Numbered from the stretch's first letter, positions 21,481 to 31,325 are shown. The stretch: 64,000 nucleotides of DNA from Streptomyces flavochromogenes (GCF_000717595.1 NZ_JNZO01000005.1:124001-188000); one strand, 5' to 3'. Numbers and translations: made by a program. Notes: generated by a model from the sequence alone, not told the origin.

Positions 21481-22693
21481 CCGGGACGGCGATCAGAGTG
21501 GCCGAGTGACCGTCGAGGAGTCCCGCGAAGCCCGTCAGGGAGAGGCCCAGGACGCCGAAGAGCGCGAGCGTGATGCCGACCGCCGCCACGGGGCCGCCCT
21601 CGCCGGTCGCCGGGGCGGCCGGGACCGGGGCCTCGAAGCGACGGAAGGCGGCCACGAGCAGCGCCGTGAGAAGGCCCGCAGCGAGGAAGCGGAGGGGGAC
21701 CTGCGCCCACCAGGATCCGGTCGCCGGGGCGGGCAGCTCCGCACCGAGGCCGAGCATCGCCCCGTACACCCCGAGCATCGCCGTCAGGTGCCAGAGGAAC
21801 GCGGTCATCGCGATCCCGTTCGCGGCGACCACCGCCCGCCACACCGAGGCCCGGGCCACGAGCCGCGCCCCGGGGCCCCGGAGCAGCTCGACCGCGCCGA
21901 CCAGCCACAGGCCGTGGCAGAGCAGGGCGAGGGTCGGCGGGGCCATGTTGGAGACCTTCTCACCGGGCATCCCCACCATCGACAGCGGATACGGTCCCAG
22001 GGCGACGAGCGCGGTCGCGCCGAGCAGGCCCGCGCCGGCGAGCAGGGCGGGGCGGCGGATCATGCCGTCGGCGCGGAGGAACCCGAGCTGGTGGACCGCC
22101 AGCCACACGAACGCGAAGTTCAGGAACTCGACGAACGGCACGTCCGCCGTGAACCGCAGCACGTCCACCGCGACCGCGCCGCCCGCGAGCGCCGCGAACG
22201 CGCCCCAGCCCCAGCGCTCGTGCAGCCGCAACAGCGGCGGGGTGAACGCGACCATCGCCAGATAGATCCCTATGAACCAGAGCGGCTGGGTGACCAGCCG
22301 CAGCGCGACCCCGGTGAGCCCTCCGTCCGCCCCGGACAGCTGGAGGAGGAGCGCGGCGGCGCCCCAGACACCGACGAAGACCATCGTCGGCCGCAGCAGC
22401 CGCTGGAGCCGGGCCCGCAGGAAGGCCGCGTACTGCGGCCGGGAGCGGTGGGCGAGGGCGTGCGAGAAGCCGCCGACGAAGAAGAACACGGGCATCACCT
22501 GGAACAGCCAGGTCACCACCTGGAGTTCGGGCACGACGGCGAGCAGATTGCCGACCTGTCCGTCGGTGGTGACGGCCGCCATCAGCCAGTGCCCGAGCAC
22601 GACGACGGCGAGCGAGGCGACCCGGAGCAGATCGACGTACCGGTCCCGGCTCGCCGGCGTTGCGGCGGCGAGCTCACGCGCGCTGATTCCCAT
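21401..22693 (-). CDS. Acyltransferase-3 family membrane protein
   Basis: Integral membrane acyltransferase of 430 aa (OafA/YrhL-like, acyltransferase 3). These transfer acetyl or other acyl groups onto extracytoplasmic sugars or lipids. It shows RYVDLLRVASLAVVVLGHW with the conserved Arg and His of the first helix, PVFFFVGGFSHA, and about ten hydrophobic segments spread over the length. Shine-Dalgarno support for the ATG at 22693 is weak (GGGC adjacent). The gene stands alone; its 3' end overlaps the PIN remnant. The acceptor cannot be told from sequence. Confidence 0.87.
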   Translation of the reverse strand: MGISARELAAATPASRDRYVDLLRVASLAVVVLGHWLMAAVTTDGQVGNLLAVVPELQVVTWLFQVMPVFFFVGGFSHALAHRSRPQYAAFLRARLQRLLRPTMVFVGVWGAAALLLQLSGADGGLTGVALRLVTQPLWFIGIYLAMVAFTPPLLRLHERWGWGAFAALAGGAVAVDVLRFTADVPFVEFLNFAFVWLAVHQLGFLRADGMIRRPALLAGAGLLGATALVALGPYPLSMVGMPGEKVSNMAPPTLALLCHGLWLVGAVELLRGPGARLVARASVWRAVVAANGIAMTAFLWHLTAMLGVYGAMLGLGAELPAPATGSWWAQVPLRFLAAGLLTALLVAAFRRFEAPVPAAPATGEGGPVAAVGITLALFGVLGLSLTGFAGLLDGHSATLIAVPVTAPAAVGLALAGWLLVERAGRIGSR

Positions 22694-22939
22694 GCCCGTA
22701 CGGTCCCGCGGTCGGCCTCGCGGCCGACAGGGCGCTGATACTCAACCGGCGCGTGAGTACGGGCCTCCCGGCCCCCGGGGCGCAGTACCGAGCGGCCCGC
22801 CTCCCGGACCCCCGCGCGCAGTGCCAACCGGCCCCATGCCGTCGGCCACGCGGGCGACCTCCCGGCCGGGGCTGCCCGCCCCCCGAACCGGCGGGGCGCC
22901 ATGTTCTTCTCACACCCCCCCCCACCCGAGGAGAAGCAC

Positions 22940-23914
22940 GTGCAGAAACGCCCACGCCTCGCCGCCGTCGCCACCGCCACCGCCGCCCTCGCCGTGATCG
23001 CGGCGGGCCCCGCGTCGGGTGGCGATCCGACCGTGTCCGACCCCCGGATCGTCGCCCACTTCGACTTCGCCGCCGGGCAGACCGCGGAGAACATCGCCCT
23101 CGAACCCGACGGCTCCGCCGACATCACCTTCGCCTTCGCCCACCAGGTCGCCCGCGTCACCAAGGAGGGCGGGACGACGATCCTCGCCACCCTGCCCGAG
23201 GTGCCGGACGCGCAGACGCCCGTCGGCGGGGCCGTCGCCCTGGGCATCGCCCGCGCCCACGACGGCACCCTGTACGTCACCTACGTCACCGGCACGGAGG
23301 AGACCGGCGTCTGGCGCATCGCGCCCGGCGGCGGCGAGCCGGAGCAGATCGGGTTCTTCCCGGTGGACTCCTTCCCCAACGGGCTCGCCCTCGACGAGAA
23401 GTGCGGCACCCTCTACACCGCCGACTCGCGGCTCGGCAGGGTGTGGAGCCTCCCGGTGACCGGCGGCACGCCCACGGCCTGGGCCACCGGGGCCGCGCTC
23501 GAACCCACCGCGCAGGTCCCCTTCGGCGCCAACGGCCTCAAGGTCCACCACGGTGCCGTCTGGGTGTCCAACACCGCACGTGAGACGTTGCTGCGCATCC
23601 CGGTCGGTCCCGGTCCCGACCATGCGGCAGGTCCGGTCGAGACCCGGGCGACCGGGCTCACGTCCATCGACGACTTCGCCTTCACCGGGCACGGCGACAC
23701 GGTCCTCGCCGCGCTGAACCAGGTCGACGAGCTGGAGCTCGTCCTGCCCGACGGCAGCCACAGGACCGTGCTCACCGGCGCGGACGGCCTCGACAACCCG
23801 ACCTCCGTGGCGGTGCGCGCCAAGACGGTCTACGTGAACAGCGCGGCCTTCTTCAACACGCTGGACCCGGACCCGAACCTGCTCCTGGCCCGGATCTCCA
23901 AGAACAAGCTCTGA
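22940..23914 (+). CDS. Secreted SMP-30/gluconolactonase-like propeller
   Basis: Exported protein of 324 aa with a signal peptide at about 1-27 (KRPRLAAVATATAALAV, cleavage near AAGPAS). Repeated propeller phrases follow: ENIALEPDGSADITF, VALGIARAHDGTLYVTYV, PNGLALDEKCGTLYTADS, VWSLPVTGG and NGLKVHHGAVWVSN. These are the strands of an SMP-30/gluconolaconase/LRE-like six-blade propeller with Asn and Asp at the usual metal positions. GAGGAG lies 6 nt before the GTG at 22940. The gene is monocistronic, convergent with ispE, with 17 bp between stop codons. A lactonase or sugar-acid hydrolase activity is possible but unproven; family fit is good, substrate unknown. Confidence 0.78.
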   Translation: MQKRPRLAAVATATAALAVIAAGPASGGDPTVSDPRIVAHFDFAAGQTAENIALEPDGSADITFAFAHQVARVTKEGGTTILATLPEVPDAQTPVGGAVALGIARAHDGTLYVTYVTGTEETGVWRIAPGGGEPEQIGFFPVDSFPNGLALDEKCGTLYTADSRLGRVWSLPVTGGTPTAWATGAALEPTAQVPFGANGLKVHHGAVWVSNTARETLLRIPVGPGPDHAAGPVETRATGLTSIDDFAFTGHGDTVLAALNQVDELELVLPDGSHRTVLTGADGLDNPTSVAVRAKTVYVNSAAFFNTLDPDPNLLLARISKNKL

Positions 23915-23931
23915 ACACGTTCCGACACGTT

Positions 23932-24837
23932 CTAGAGAACGGTGGCGCCCGGCGCCGGCGACGTCGCCACCCGCGCCGTGCGGCAGGTGCCCGAGGCGAT
24001 CAGGGCGGCGGCGACCGTCTCCGCGGACTCCGCGTCCTTCACGAGGAAGGCGGTCGTCGGGCCCGAGCCCGAGACCAGGGCCGCCAGCGCGCCCGCCTCC
24101 GTGCCCGCCGTCAGCGTCTCCGCGAGCGACGGGCGCAGGGAGAGCGCCGCCGCCTGGAGGTCGTTGGCGAGGGCGGCCGCGAGCGCGGTCGTGTCGCCGG
24201 TGCGCAGGGCGTCCAGGAGGACCTTGGAGGCGGCCGGCTCGGGGACCTCGACGCCCTCGGTGAGCCGGTCGAACTCGCCGAACACCACCGGGGTCGAAAG
24301 ACCGCCGTCGGCGACGGCGAACACCCAGTGGAAGCCGCCGCCGACCGGCAGCTCCGTCAGGTTCTCGCCGCGCCCGGTGCCGAGTGCCGCTCCGCCGATC
24401 AGGCTGAACGGCACGTCGCTGCCGAGCTCGGCGCAGATCTCCAGGAGTTCCTCGCGGGAGGAGTCCAGGCCCCACAGCGCGTCGCAGGCGAGCAGGGCGC
24501 CCGCGCCGTCCGCGCTGCCGCCGGCCATGCCGCCGGCGACCGGGATGTCCTTGGCGATGTGCAGGTGCACGCCCGGGGCGATGCCGTGCCGGGCGGCGAG
24601 CAGCTCGGCGGCGCGCGCGGCCAGGTTGGTGCGGTCCAGCGGCACCTTGTCGGCGTCCCGTCCCTCGCAGGTGACGGTCAGCCCGTCGGACGGGGTCGCG
24701 GTGACCTCGTCGTGGAGGGAGACCGCGAGGAAGACGCTGGCCAGGTCGTGGAAGCCGTCGGGGCGGGCCGCGCCCACCGCGAGCTGGACGTTGACCTTGG
24801 CGTGGACCCGGACGGTGACGCTCTCCGCGGCGGTCAT
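23932..24837 (-). CDS. ispE: CDP-methylerythritol kinase
   Basis: 4-diphosphocytidyl-2-C-methyl-D-erythritol kinase, step four of the MEP isoprenoid pathway; 301 aa. Features: [14 protein letters not shown] at the N-terminus, GHMP ATP loop [37 protein letters not shown], and the late [13 protein letters not shown]. The ATG overlaps the rsmA stop (ATGA), so it is coupled to rsmA. The rpfB-rsmA-ispE neighbourhood is also known from mycobacteria. Confidence 0.95.
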   Translation of the reverse strand: MTAAESVTVRVHAKVNVQLAVGAARPDGFHDLASVFLAVSLHDEVTATPSDGLTVTCEGRDADKVPLDRTNLAARAAELLAARHGIAPGVHLHIAKDIPVAGGMAGGSADGAGALLACDALWGLDSSREELLEICAELGSDVPFSLIGGAALGTGRGENLTELPVGGGFHWVFAVADGGLSTPVVFGEFDRLTEGVEVPEPAASKVLLDALRTGDTTALAAALANDLQAAALSLRPSLAETLTAGTEAGALAALVSGSGPTTAFLVKDAESAETVAAALIASGTCRTARVATSPAPGATVL

Positions 24838-25706
24838 GCCTTCGCCTCCGCGATCCGGGCGAACTCCTCCACCGTCAGCGCCTCGCCGCGCGCCTGCGGC
24901 GAGATCCCGGCCTTCACCAGGGCCTCCTCCGCCGCCGCGGGCGAGCCGGCCCACGTCGCGAGGGCGGCGCGCAGAGTCTTGCGGCGCTGGGCGAAGGCCG
25001 CGTCGACGACCGCGAAGACCTCCTGCCGGGTGGCGGTGGTCGCGAGCGGTTCGGTGCGGCGGACGAGGGAGACGAGGCCGGAGTCGACGTTCGGTGCGGG
25101 CCAGAAGACGTTGCGGCCGATGGACCCGGCACGCTTGACCTCCGCGTACCAGTTGGCCTTGACCGACGGCACGCCGTACACCTTGTTGCCCGGCTTGGCG
25201 GCGAGCCGGTCGGCGACCTCGGCCTGGACCATGACGAGCGTCCGCTCGATGCTCGGGAACCGCTCCAGCATGTGGAGCAGGACGGGCACGGCGACGTTGT
25301 ACGGCAGGTTCGCGACGAGCGCGGTCGGCGCCGGGCCCGGCAGCTCCTGGACCTGCATCGCGTCGGAGTGCACGAGTGCGAAGCGGTCGGCGCGGGCGGG
25401 CATGCGGGCGGCGATCGTGGCGGGCAGCGCGGCGGCGAGCACATCGTCGATCTCGACGGCCGTCACGCGGTCCGCGGCCTCCAGGAGGGCCAGGGTGAGG
25501 GAGCCGAGTCCGGGACCCACCTCCACGACCACGTCGTCGGGCCGCACCCCGGCCGTGCGGACGATCCGCCGGACGGTGTTGGCGTCGATGACGAAGTTCT
25601 GGCCCTTCTGCTTCGTGGGGCGTACGCCGAGGGCGGCCGCCAGTTCACGGATGTCGGCGGGGCCGAGGAGGGCGTCGGGGCTTTCGGGGCCGGTGGTGGT
25701 GCTCAC
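24834..25706 (-). CDS. rsmA: 16S rRNA dimethyladenosine transferase
   Basis: KsgA/RsmA, 290 aa; dimethylates two adjacent adenosines of the helix-45 loop in 16S rRNA during 30S maturation, and its loss gives kasugamycin resistance. SAM-binding motif [12 protein letters not shown], then AVEIDD, and the catalytic [11 protein letters not shown] (NLPY). The N-terminal [14 protein letters not shown] matches the usual QHFL region. GTG at 25706 has no Shine-Dalgarno; TAGGCT (25713-25718) lies 6 nt upstream, so the message is probably leaderless. It starts a two-gene unit with ispE. Confidence 0.95.
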   Translation of the reverse strand: MSTTTGPESPDALLGPADIRELAAALGVRPTKQKGQNFVIDANTVRRIVRTAGVRPDDVVVEVGPGLGSLTLALLEAADRVTAVEIDDVLAAALPATIAARMPARADRFALVHSDAMQVQELPGPAPTALVANLPYNVAVPVLLHMLERFPSIERTLVMVQAEVADRLAAKPGNKVYGVPSVKANWYAEVKRAGSIGRNVFWPAPNVDSGLVSLVRRTEPLATTATRQEVFAVVDAAFAQRRKTLRAALATWAGSPAAAEEALVKAGISPQARGEALTVEEFARIAEAKA

Positions 25707-25755
25707 CGGTACAGCCTACGGGGCACCCGTGGGGCACCCTACAACTCACCCCGTC

Positions 25756-27036
25756 TCACCCGTGCAGCCGCCGTCCGCAGTGGGGCCACGGACTCGCCCC
25801 CCGCTGCACGTACAGCTTCTTCGCACGGAACGTCTGCTCGGCGGCGGGCGCGTTCTGAGCGACTCCGCTGCCGCCGAGGGAGCGCCAGGTGCCGGGGTCG
25901 AACTGGTAGAGCCCGCCGTACGTCCCCGAGGGGTCGACGGCGTTCGGGCGGCCGCCGGACTCGCAGGCGGCGAGCGCTCCCCAGTCGAGGCCGTCGGCGC
26001 CCGCGACGGAGGTCGGCATGGGCCTGGTGCCGATCCGGACCCGCCGGCTGACGGGTTCGCGGACGATCTCCTCGCCGATCCGGCGGGGCCGCTGCTTGAC
26101 GCCGTTGACCGTCCGCAGGCTGTACGTGACACGGCGGACGCCCGCCGCGCCCTGCCGGTCGACGACCTCGGTGCCGACGAAGAGCTCGGGGTCGCGGGCC
26201 CTCTCGACGGCGTACGGCACGGCCTCCTCGCGCGTCACCTTCGAGCCGGTGATCCGCAGCACGGTGACCGTCTGGCCGTCGCGCGGGAAGGACTCGGGGA
26301 CGACGGAGGTGGCGTCCTGCGCGGAGAGGGTGATCCCGGCCTCGGCGAGGGCCTCGCGGACGGTGGCGGCGTTCGTCCGGACGGTCCGCTCGCGCCCGTC
26401 GGCGAGGAAGGTCACCGTCCGCTCGGTCCGTACGTCGAGGGCGAGTCCGTCGCGGGAGATGGCGGCGCCTCGGGAGACCGAGAGAAACGCGCCCTCCGCG
26501 CGGACCCCGAGCTGGCGCAGCGCGCCCTCGACGGTCCGGGCGGTCGTCCAGACCTGGCGGCGCTGCCCGTCGAGGGTGAGGGCGACGGGGCGTCCGTACC
26601 GGACGACGATCTCGTCGCCGCTGGCCAGGGCCTCGGCGGGGGCGGGCGCGACGATGTCGTGGGCGCCGACGGCCAGGCCCTCGTCGGCGAGCAGTTCCTC
26701 GACGTCGTCGGCGAAGGTGTGGAGGGTACGCGGGACGCCGTCGACGGAGAGCCGGACGGCCTTGTCGTCGGCGACGAACGCGCTGGTGCCGCCGGCGAGG
26801 AAGGCCACGACGAGTGCCTGCGGGACGAGCCGCCGCAGCCCGTCCCCGGTGGCTCCCGAGGCCTTGCGGCGGCGGGCGGCGCGCCGGGACCCGGCCCGGG
26901 AGCCCTGCCCGGGGACGAGGCCCGGCGCGGCACCCGGGGCGGGGACGACGAGCGGCGCGGCCTGGGTCGGCTGGTCGTGCACGGACAGGGGCGCGCCCCG
27001 CCGTCCGGCGCGGTGACTGCCCTGGGAAGTGCTCAC
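25756..27036 (-). CDS. rpfB: Resuscitation-promoting factor RpfB
   Basis: Secreted or membrane-tethered muralytic factor of 426 aa that cleaves peptidoglycan and promotes spore germination or exit from dormancy. After a basic N-terminus comes one membrane/signal segment (about 71-88, LVPQALVVAFLAGGTSAFV). Three DUF348 repeats follow (about 93-265: VRLSVDGVPRTLHTFADDV, VALTLDGQRRQVWTTARTV, VTFLADGRERTVRTNAATV), then a G5 domain (about 265-345). The C-terminal Rpf lysozyme-like domain has catalytic Glu in LAACESGG and conserved GGLYQFDPGTW. TAGGGT lies 9 nt before the GTG, so the leader is minimal. The domain order equals RpfB of S. coelicolor and M. tuberculosis. Confidence 0.93.
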   Translation of the reverse strand: MSTSQGSHRAGRRGAPLSVHDQPTQAAPLVVPAPGAAPGLVPGQGSRAGSRRAARRRKASGATGDGLRRLVPQALVVAFLAGGTSAFVADDKAVRLSVDGVPRTLHTFADDVEELLADEGLAVGAHDIVAPAPAEALASGDEIVVRYGRPVALTLDGQRRQVWTTARTVEGALRQLGVRAEGAFLSVSRGAAISRDGLALDVRTERTVTFLADGRERTVRTNAATVREALAEAGITLSAQDATSVVPESFPRDGQTVTVLRITGSKVTREEAVPYAVERARDPELFVGTEVVDRQGAAGVRRVTYSLRTVNGVKQRPRRIGEEIVREPVSRRVRIGTRPMPTSVAGADGLDWGALAACESGGRPNAVDPSGTYGGLYQFDPGTWRSLGGSGVAQNAPAAEQTFRAKKLYVQRGASPWPHCGRRLHG

Positions 27037-27107
27037 GAGGCCGGGACCCTACCCGGGCACTCCTCACGCGGTGCGTCGATCCGGCTACGACACGTAACCG
27101 TTATGGA

Positions 27108-27977
27108 TCAGTAATCGAAGGCGCGGGCCGTGTTCACGGCGATCGCCTCGGCCATCTCGTTCTCGCCGATGCCGCGCACCTCCGCCATCGCCCGGAGGGT
27201 GACGGGGATCAGGTACGGGGCGTTCGGGCGGCCGCGGTAGGGCGCGGGGGTGAGGAAGGGGGCGTCGGTCTCGACGAGGACGAGTTCCAGCGGGGCGACG
27301 GCGAGAGCGTCGCGCAGGTGCTGGGCGTTCTTGAAGGTGACGTTGCCGGCGAAGGACATGTAGTAGCCCTTGGCGGCGCAGATCTCGGCCATGGCGGCGT
27401 CGCCGGAGTAGCAGTGGAAGACGGTCCGCTCGGGGGCGCCCTCCTCGTCCAGGACGCGCAGCACGTCGGCGTGGGCCTCGCGGTCGTGGATGACGAGCGC
27501 CTTGCCGTGCCGCTTGGCGATCTCGATGTGGGCGCGGAAGGAACGCTCCTGCGCGGCGATGCCCTCGGGTCCCGTACGGAAGAAGTCGAGGCCGGTCTCG
27601 CCGACGCCGCGCACGTAGGGGAGGGCGGCGAGCCGGTCGATCTCGGAGAGCGCGTCGTCGAGGGCGGAGTCGCCGCCGCCTGCGCGGGCCCCCTGCCGGG
27701 ACCATCCGTCGGGGTCCCCCAGGACGATCCGGGGCGCTTCGTTGGGGTGCAGGGCGACGGCCGCGTGCACGTGCTCGTGGGCGGCGGCGGTCTCCGCGGC
27801 CCACTGGGAGCCCTTCACGTCGCAGCCGACCTGGACGACCGTGGTCACCCCGACGGCGGCGGCCTTGACCAGAGCCTCCTCGACGGTCCCCGACTGGAGG
27901 TCCAGGTGGGTGTGCGAGTCCGCGACCTCCACGAGGAGGGGTTCGGGCAGCGGCGGCGGGGCGTCCTTGGCACTCAT
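27108..27977 (-). CDS. tatD: TatD-family metal-dependent DNase
   Basis: TIM-barrel hydrolase of 289 aa. Metal ligands are all visible: SHTHLD (HxH), Glu in GETGLDFF, His in VIHDRE, His in VFHCYSGD and Asp in ETDAPFL. Members are 3'-5' exonucleases involved in DNA repair or fragmentation; the family name is historical and not a link to protein export. ATG at 27977 has TACGAT (27985-27990) 7 nt upstream and no ribosome site, suggesting leaderless expression. It lies before rpfB on the same strand, the order also seen in mycobacteria. Confidence 0.93.
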   Translation of the reverse strand: MSAKDAPPPLPEPLLVEVADSHTHLDLQSGTVEEALVKAAAVGVTTVVQVGCDVKGSQWAAETAAAHEHVHAAVALHPNEAPRIVLGDPDGWSRQGARAGGGDSALDDALSEIDRLAALPYVRGVGETGLDFFRTGPEGIAAQERSFRAHIEIAKRHGKALVIHDREAHADVLRVLDEEGAPERTVFHCYSGDAAMAEICAAKGYYMSFAGNVTFKNAQHLRDALAVAPLELVLVETDAPFLTPAPYRGRPNAPYLIPVTLRAMAEVRGIGENEMAEAIAVNTARAFDY

Positions 27978-28025
27978 GACCCCGATCGTACGAAAGTCAT
28001 GAGTGCCGGCGCGCGCCGATATGCC

Positions 28026-28057
28026 GGGCCCGGGGCGGGCCGCCGGCCCCCGGGCCC
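28026..28057 (-). terminator. Hairpin after the zinc-ribbon gene
   Basis: GGGCCCGGGG (28026-28035) pairs with CCCCGGGCCC (28048-28057), 14 nt beyond the stop at 28072 and before the tatD start. The self-complementary GGGCCC cores allow alternative pairings. Confidence 0.6.
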
Positions 28058-28071
28058 GGGCCGCTCCCGGG

Positions 28072-28491
28072 CTACTGGCGGCGCCTGAAGGGGTGCAGCA
28101 GGTCGGACAGGTGCCAGTGGTGCGGCACCGGCGGCTGCTCGGGGGCGTCCTCGGTCAGCTCCTGACCGATGGGACCGGCCATCGAGACGGGCTTGGTGGC
28201 CCGCGCCCCCTGCTGGTGCTTCTCCGTCGCGGCGATCAGGTCGAGCACCGACGACACCTGCCCCGCGCGCATGATCCGGACGACGTGACCGCCGCAGTTC
28301 ATGCAGGTGGGGCTGGACAGCGGGGACGGAACCCGCTCTCCCTCCGCCTTGTAGACGACGAATTCGTGGCCGGCGGCGTCGACGTGGTGCTCGATGTCGT
28401 ACGCCTGCTCCCAGCCGTACCCACAGCGCATGCAGGCAAAGGCGTACGCCTCATGGGCGACGGATATGCCGGTGCCGGTGATCTCGGTCAT
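28072..28491 (-). CDS. Conserved zinc-ribbon-like protein
   Basis: Protein of 139 aa of unknown function, recognisable as an actinobacterial conserved protein by its two CxxC knuckles: ACMRCGYGW (about 19-27) and TCMNCGGHV (about 63-71). These are likely to bind one zinc. The middle is mixed alpha/beta; the C-terminal third is polar, ending in HPFRRRQ. ATG at 28491 follows GAGAGGAGCTGG, a good ribosome site. No membrane segment. It stands between tatD and rsmI with its own terminator. Nothing in the sequence fixes a role; nucleic-acid binding is a weak guess. Confidence 0.78.
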   Translation of the reverse strand: MTEITGTGISVAHEAYAFACMRCGYGWEQAYDIEHHVDAAGHEFVVYKAEGERVPSPLSSPTCMNCGGHVVRIMRAGQVSSVLDLIAATEKHQQGARATKPVSMAGPIGQELTEDAPEQPPVPHHWHLSDLLHPFRRRQ

Positions 28492-28630
28492 TCCAGCTCC
28501 TCTCCACTGATCCAGTGGACGCCTTTTCGGGCCGGAGCGCATCAGCACGGGTCGAACCATGGAAGGCATTTGGCACTTCCCTTGCCAAGAGCCCTGAGAC
28601 GGGTTCCCGCGCCGGGTTCGGCTTTGCCTT

Positions 28631-29509
28631 TCAGATTAGTCCTTTACCGTTTCCGGGGCCCGGTCCAGCCGCATTCTTTGCCGCCACGACGGCATCGAAC
28701 ACCTCGCGCTTGGGAAGCCCCGCGTCGGCGGCGACCGCGGCGATCGCCTCCTTGCGCCGCTCGCCCGCCTCCTCGCGCACCCGCACCCTGCGCACCAGCT
28801 CCTCGGCGTCGAGTTCGGCCGGTCCCGTCTCGGGGGCGCCCTCGACGACGACGGTGATCTCGCCCCGCACGCCCTCGGCCGCCCAGGCCGCGAGCTCGGC
28901 CAGCGGGCCGCGCTTGACCTCCTCGTACGTCTTGGTCAGCTCGCGGCAGACGGCGGCTCGGCGCTCGGCGCCGAAGACCTCGGCCATCGCGGCGAGGGTG
29001 TCGTCGAGCCGGTGCGGGGCCTCGAAGTAGACGAGGGTGCGGCGCTCGTCGGCGACCTCGCGGAGGCGGCCGAGGCGCTCGCCGGCCTTCCTGGGCAGGA
29101 AGCCCTCGAAGCAGAAGCGGTCCACGGGCAGGCCCGAGAGGGCGAGCGCGGTGAGCACGGCGGACGGGCCGGGGACGGCCGTCACCTTGATGTCCTGCTC
29201 GACGGCGGCGGCGACGAGCCGGTAGCCGGGGTCCGACACGGACGGCATGCCCGCGTCGGTGACGAGCAGCACACGCGCGCCGCCGACGAGGGCCTCGACC
29301 AGCTCCGGCGTACGGGCGGACTCGTTGCCCTCGAAGTAGGAGACGACACGGCCCGTCGTGTGGATGCCCAGGGCACGGGTCAGTCCGCGCAGCCTCCGGG
29401 TGTCCTCGGCGGCCACGATGTCCGCGTTCTCCAGTTCGGTGGCGAGTCGGGGCGGAGCGTCCGCGATGTCACCGATGGGGGTCCCTGCGAGTACCAGCGT
29501 TCCTGTCAC
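28631..29509 (-). CDS. rsmI: 16S rRNA 2'-O-methyltransferase RsmI
   Basis: Tetrapyrrole-methylase-fold SAM enzyme of 292 aa that 2'-O-methylates C1402 of 16S rRNA at the decoding centre. It has VLAGTPIGDIADAPPR, VAAEDTRRLRGL, DAGMPSVSDPGYRLV, AVPGPSAVLTAL, FEGFLPRK and VYFEAPHRL, all RsmI signatures. I chose GTG at 29509, 7 nt after GGGAGG; the ATG at 29518 directly abuts that site. Divergent from pmt with only 61 bp between the starts. Confidence 0.95.
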   Translation of the reverse strand: MTGTLVLAGTPIGDIADAPPRLATELENADIVAAEDTRRLRGLTRALGIHTTGRVVSYFEGNESARTPELVEALVGGARVLLVTDAGMPSVSDPGYRLVAAAVEQDIKVTAVPGPSAVLTALALSGLPVDRFCFEGFLPRKAGERLGRLREVADERRTLVYFEAPHRLDDTLAAMAEVFGAERRAAVCRELTKTYEEVKRGPLAELAAWAAEGVRGEITVVVEGAPETGPAELDAEELVRRVRVREEAGERRKEAIAAVAADAGLPKREVFDAVVAAKNAAGPGPGNGKGLI

Positions 29510-29570
29510 ACGTCCCATCCTCCCAGCCCGGAGAGGCGACGCGCACAGGCGCGTTCCCTACGATGGCGCG

Positions 29571-31325
29571 GTGACCAGTACCGCACCCGAGGCCCTGGAG
29601 GGCCAGCACCCCATGGCAGAGCCCGTGGCAGAGCCCTCTTCGTGGCAAAAGCGGCTTCGGCGTTTCGGCTATGCGCCGCCCGCCGGAAGCGCCGCCCCCA
29701 TCGGGCTGCGGGAGCGGCTCGTCCCCCCGTACGTCCGCCCGTCCAAGCGTCTGATGTCGCTGCTCGGCATCGGCCCCGACCGGTCCGAGCGGCTGTGGCG
29801 GCTGATGGCGTGGGGCGGTCCGCTCCTGGTCACGGCGGTCGCGGGGCTGCTGAGGTTCTGGAACCTGGGCAAGCCGAACGCGGTGATATTCGACGAGACG
29901 TACTACGCCAAGGACTCCTGGGCTCTGATCAACCAGGGGTACGAGGGGGCGTGGCCGAAGGACATCGACAAGACGGTCCTCAGCGACCCCGGCGCGGTCC
30001 TCGTGCCGACCGACCCCGGCTATGTCGTCCATCCTCCGATGGGCAAGTGGGTCATCGGCGTCGGCGAGAAGCTGATCGGCTTCGAGCCGTTCGGCTGGCG
30101 CTTCATGGTGGCGCTGCTCGGCACGCTGTCGGTCCTGATGCTGTGCCGGATCGGCCGGCGTCTCTTCCGCTCCACGTTCCTGGGCTGTCTGGCGGGTCTG
30201 CTGCTCGCCGTCGACGGACTGCACTTCGTGATGAGCCGTACGGCTCTCCTCGACCAGGTGCTGATGTTCTTCGTCCTGGCGGCCTTCGGCTGTCTGGTCC
30301 TGGACCGCGACCGGACCCGGAAACGGCTCGCGGGCGCGCTCCCGGAGGACGAGGAGGGCGTGCTGCGGCCGGACGCGGAGATCGCGGAGACGCTGCGCCT
30401 GGGGTGGCGGCCATGGCGCATCGCGGCCGGTGTGATGCTGGGCCTCGCGGCGGCGACCAAGTGGAACGGCCTGTACGTCATGGTGGGCTTCGGCCTGATG
30501 ACGGTGCTGTGGGACGTCGGCGGGCGCCGGACGGCCGGCGCGGTCCGCCCGTACCTCGCGGTGATCAAGAAGGACCTGGTCCCGGCGTTCGTGTCGGTCG
30601 TGCCGGTCGCGATCGCCACGTACCTGGTGACGTGGACCGGCTGGATCGTCAGCGACAAGGGCTACTTCCGGAGCTGGGCCGCCGACCAGGACAAGCTGGA
30701 CGGCGGCGGGACCTGGGGCTGGCTGCCGCAGTGGCTGCGCAGCCTCTGGCACTACGAGTCCGAGGTCTACAGCTTCCACGTGGGCCTCACCTCGCCCCAC
30801 ACGTACGAGTCGAACCCGTGGTCGTGGATCGTCCTCGGCCGTCCGGTCTCCTACTTCTACGAGTCGCCCGCGCCCGGCACCGGCGGCTGCCCGGCCTCCG
30901 CGAAGGAGAAGTGCGCGGCGGAGGTCCTGGCCCTCGGCACCCCGCTGCTGTGGTGGGCCGCCTGCTTCGCGATCCTGTACATCCTGTGGCGCTGGGCCTT
31001 CCGCCGCGACTGGCGGGCGGGCGCGATCGCCTGCGGCATCGCGGCCGGCTGGGTCCCCTGGTTCCTCTACCAGGAACGCACCATCTTCCTTTTCTACGCG
31101 GTGGTCTTCGTTCCGTTCCTGTGTCTGGCGGTGGCGATGATGCTGGGCGCGATCGTCGGCCCCGCGGGTTCCTCGGAGAGGCGCCGCACGTTCGGCGCGG
31201 TGGCGGCGGGCTGCATCGTTCTTCTCATCGTCTGGAATTTCATCTATTTCTGGCCCATCTACACCGGCACTCCCATTCCGCTGGACCAATGGCGGAACCG
31301 GATGTGGCTCGACACCTGGGTGTAG
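29571..31325 (+). CDS. pmt: Protein O-mannosyltransferase
   Basis: GT39-type polytopic membrane enzyme of 584 aa that moves mannose from polyprenyl-phosphate mannose onto Ser/Thr of exported proteins; in Streptomyces it is needed for phage phiC31 receptor glycosylation and affects wall-antibiotic tolerance. The catalytic Asp-Glu lies in the first loop (FDETYYAKDSW), followed by HPPMGKW. About ten membrane segments and a C-terminal WNFIYFWPIYTGTPIP typical of bacterial PMTs are visible. GTG at 29571 has TACGAT 6 nt upstream and no ribosome site, implying leaderless translation. A strong terminator follows. Confidence 0.94.
   Translation: MTSTAPEALEGQHPMAEPVAEPSSWQKRLRRFGYAPPAGSAAPIGLRERLVPPYVRPSKRLMSLLGIGPDRSERLWRLMAWGGPLLVTAVAGLLRFWNLGKPNAVIFDETYYAKDSWALINQGYEGAWPKDIDKTVLSDPGAVLVPTDPGYVVHPPMGKWVIGVGEKLIGFEPFGWRFMVALLGTLSVLMLCRIGRRLFRSTFLGCLAGLLLAVDGLHFVMSRTALLDQVLMFFVLAAFGCLVLDRDRTRKRLAGALPEDEEGVLRPDAEIAETLRLGWRPWRIAAGVMLGLAAATKWNGLYVMVGFGLMTVLWDVGGRRTAGAVRPYLAVIKKDLVPAFVSVVPVAIATYLVTWTGWIVSDKGYFRSWAADQDKLDGGGTWGWLPQWLRSLWHYESEVYSFHVGLTSPHTYESNPWSWIVLGRPVSYFYESPAPGTGGCPASAKEKCAAEVLALGTPLLWWAACFAILYILWRWAFRRDWRAGAIACGIAAGWVPWFLYQERTIFLFYAVVFVPFLCLAVAMMLGAIVGPAGSSERRRTFGAVAAGCIVLLIVWNFIYFWPIYTGTPIPLDQWRNRMWLDTWV

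Noticed and set aside
23928..23941. Palindrome CGTTCTAGAGAACG between SMP-30 and ispE stops
   Set aside because: Only 14 bp without a usable loop and overlapping the ispE stop codon; too weak to call a terminator or operator.
27037..27107. Search for a c-di-AMP (ydaO) riboswitch before rpfB
   Set aside because: Only 71 bp separate tatD and rpfB and a near-leaderless promoter is visible, so there is no room for the riboswitch known from rpfA leaders.
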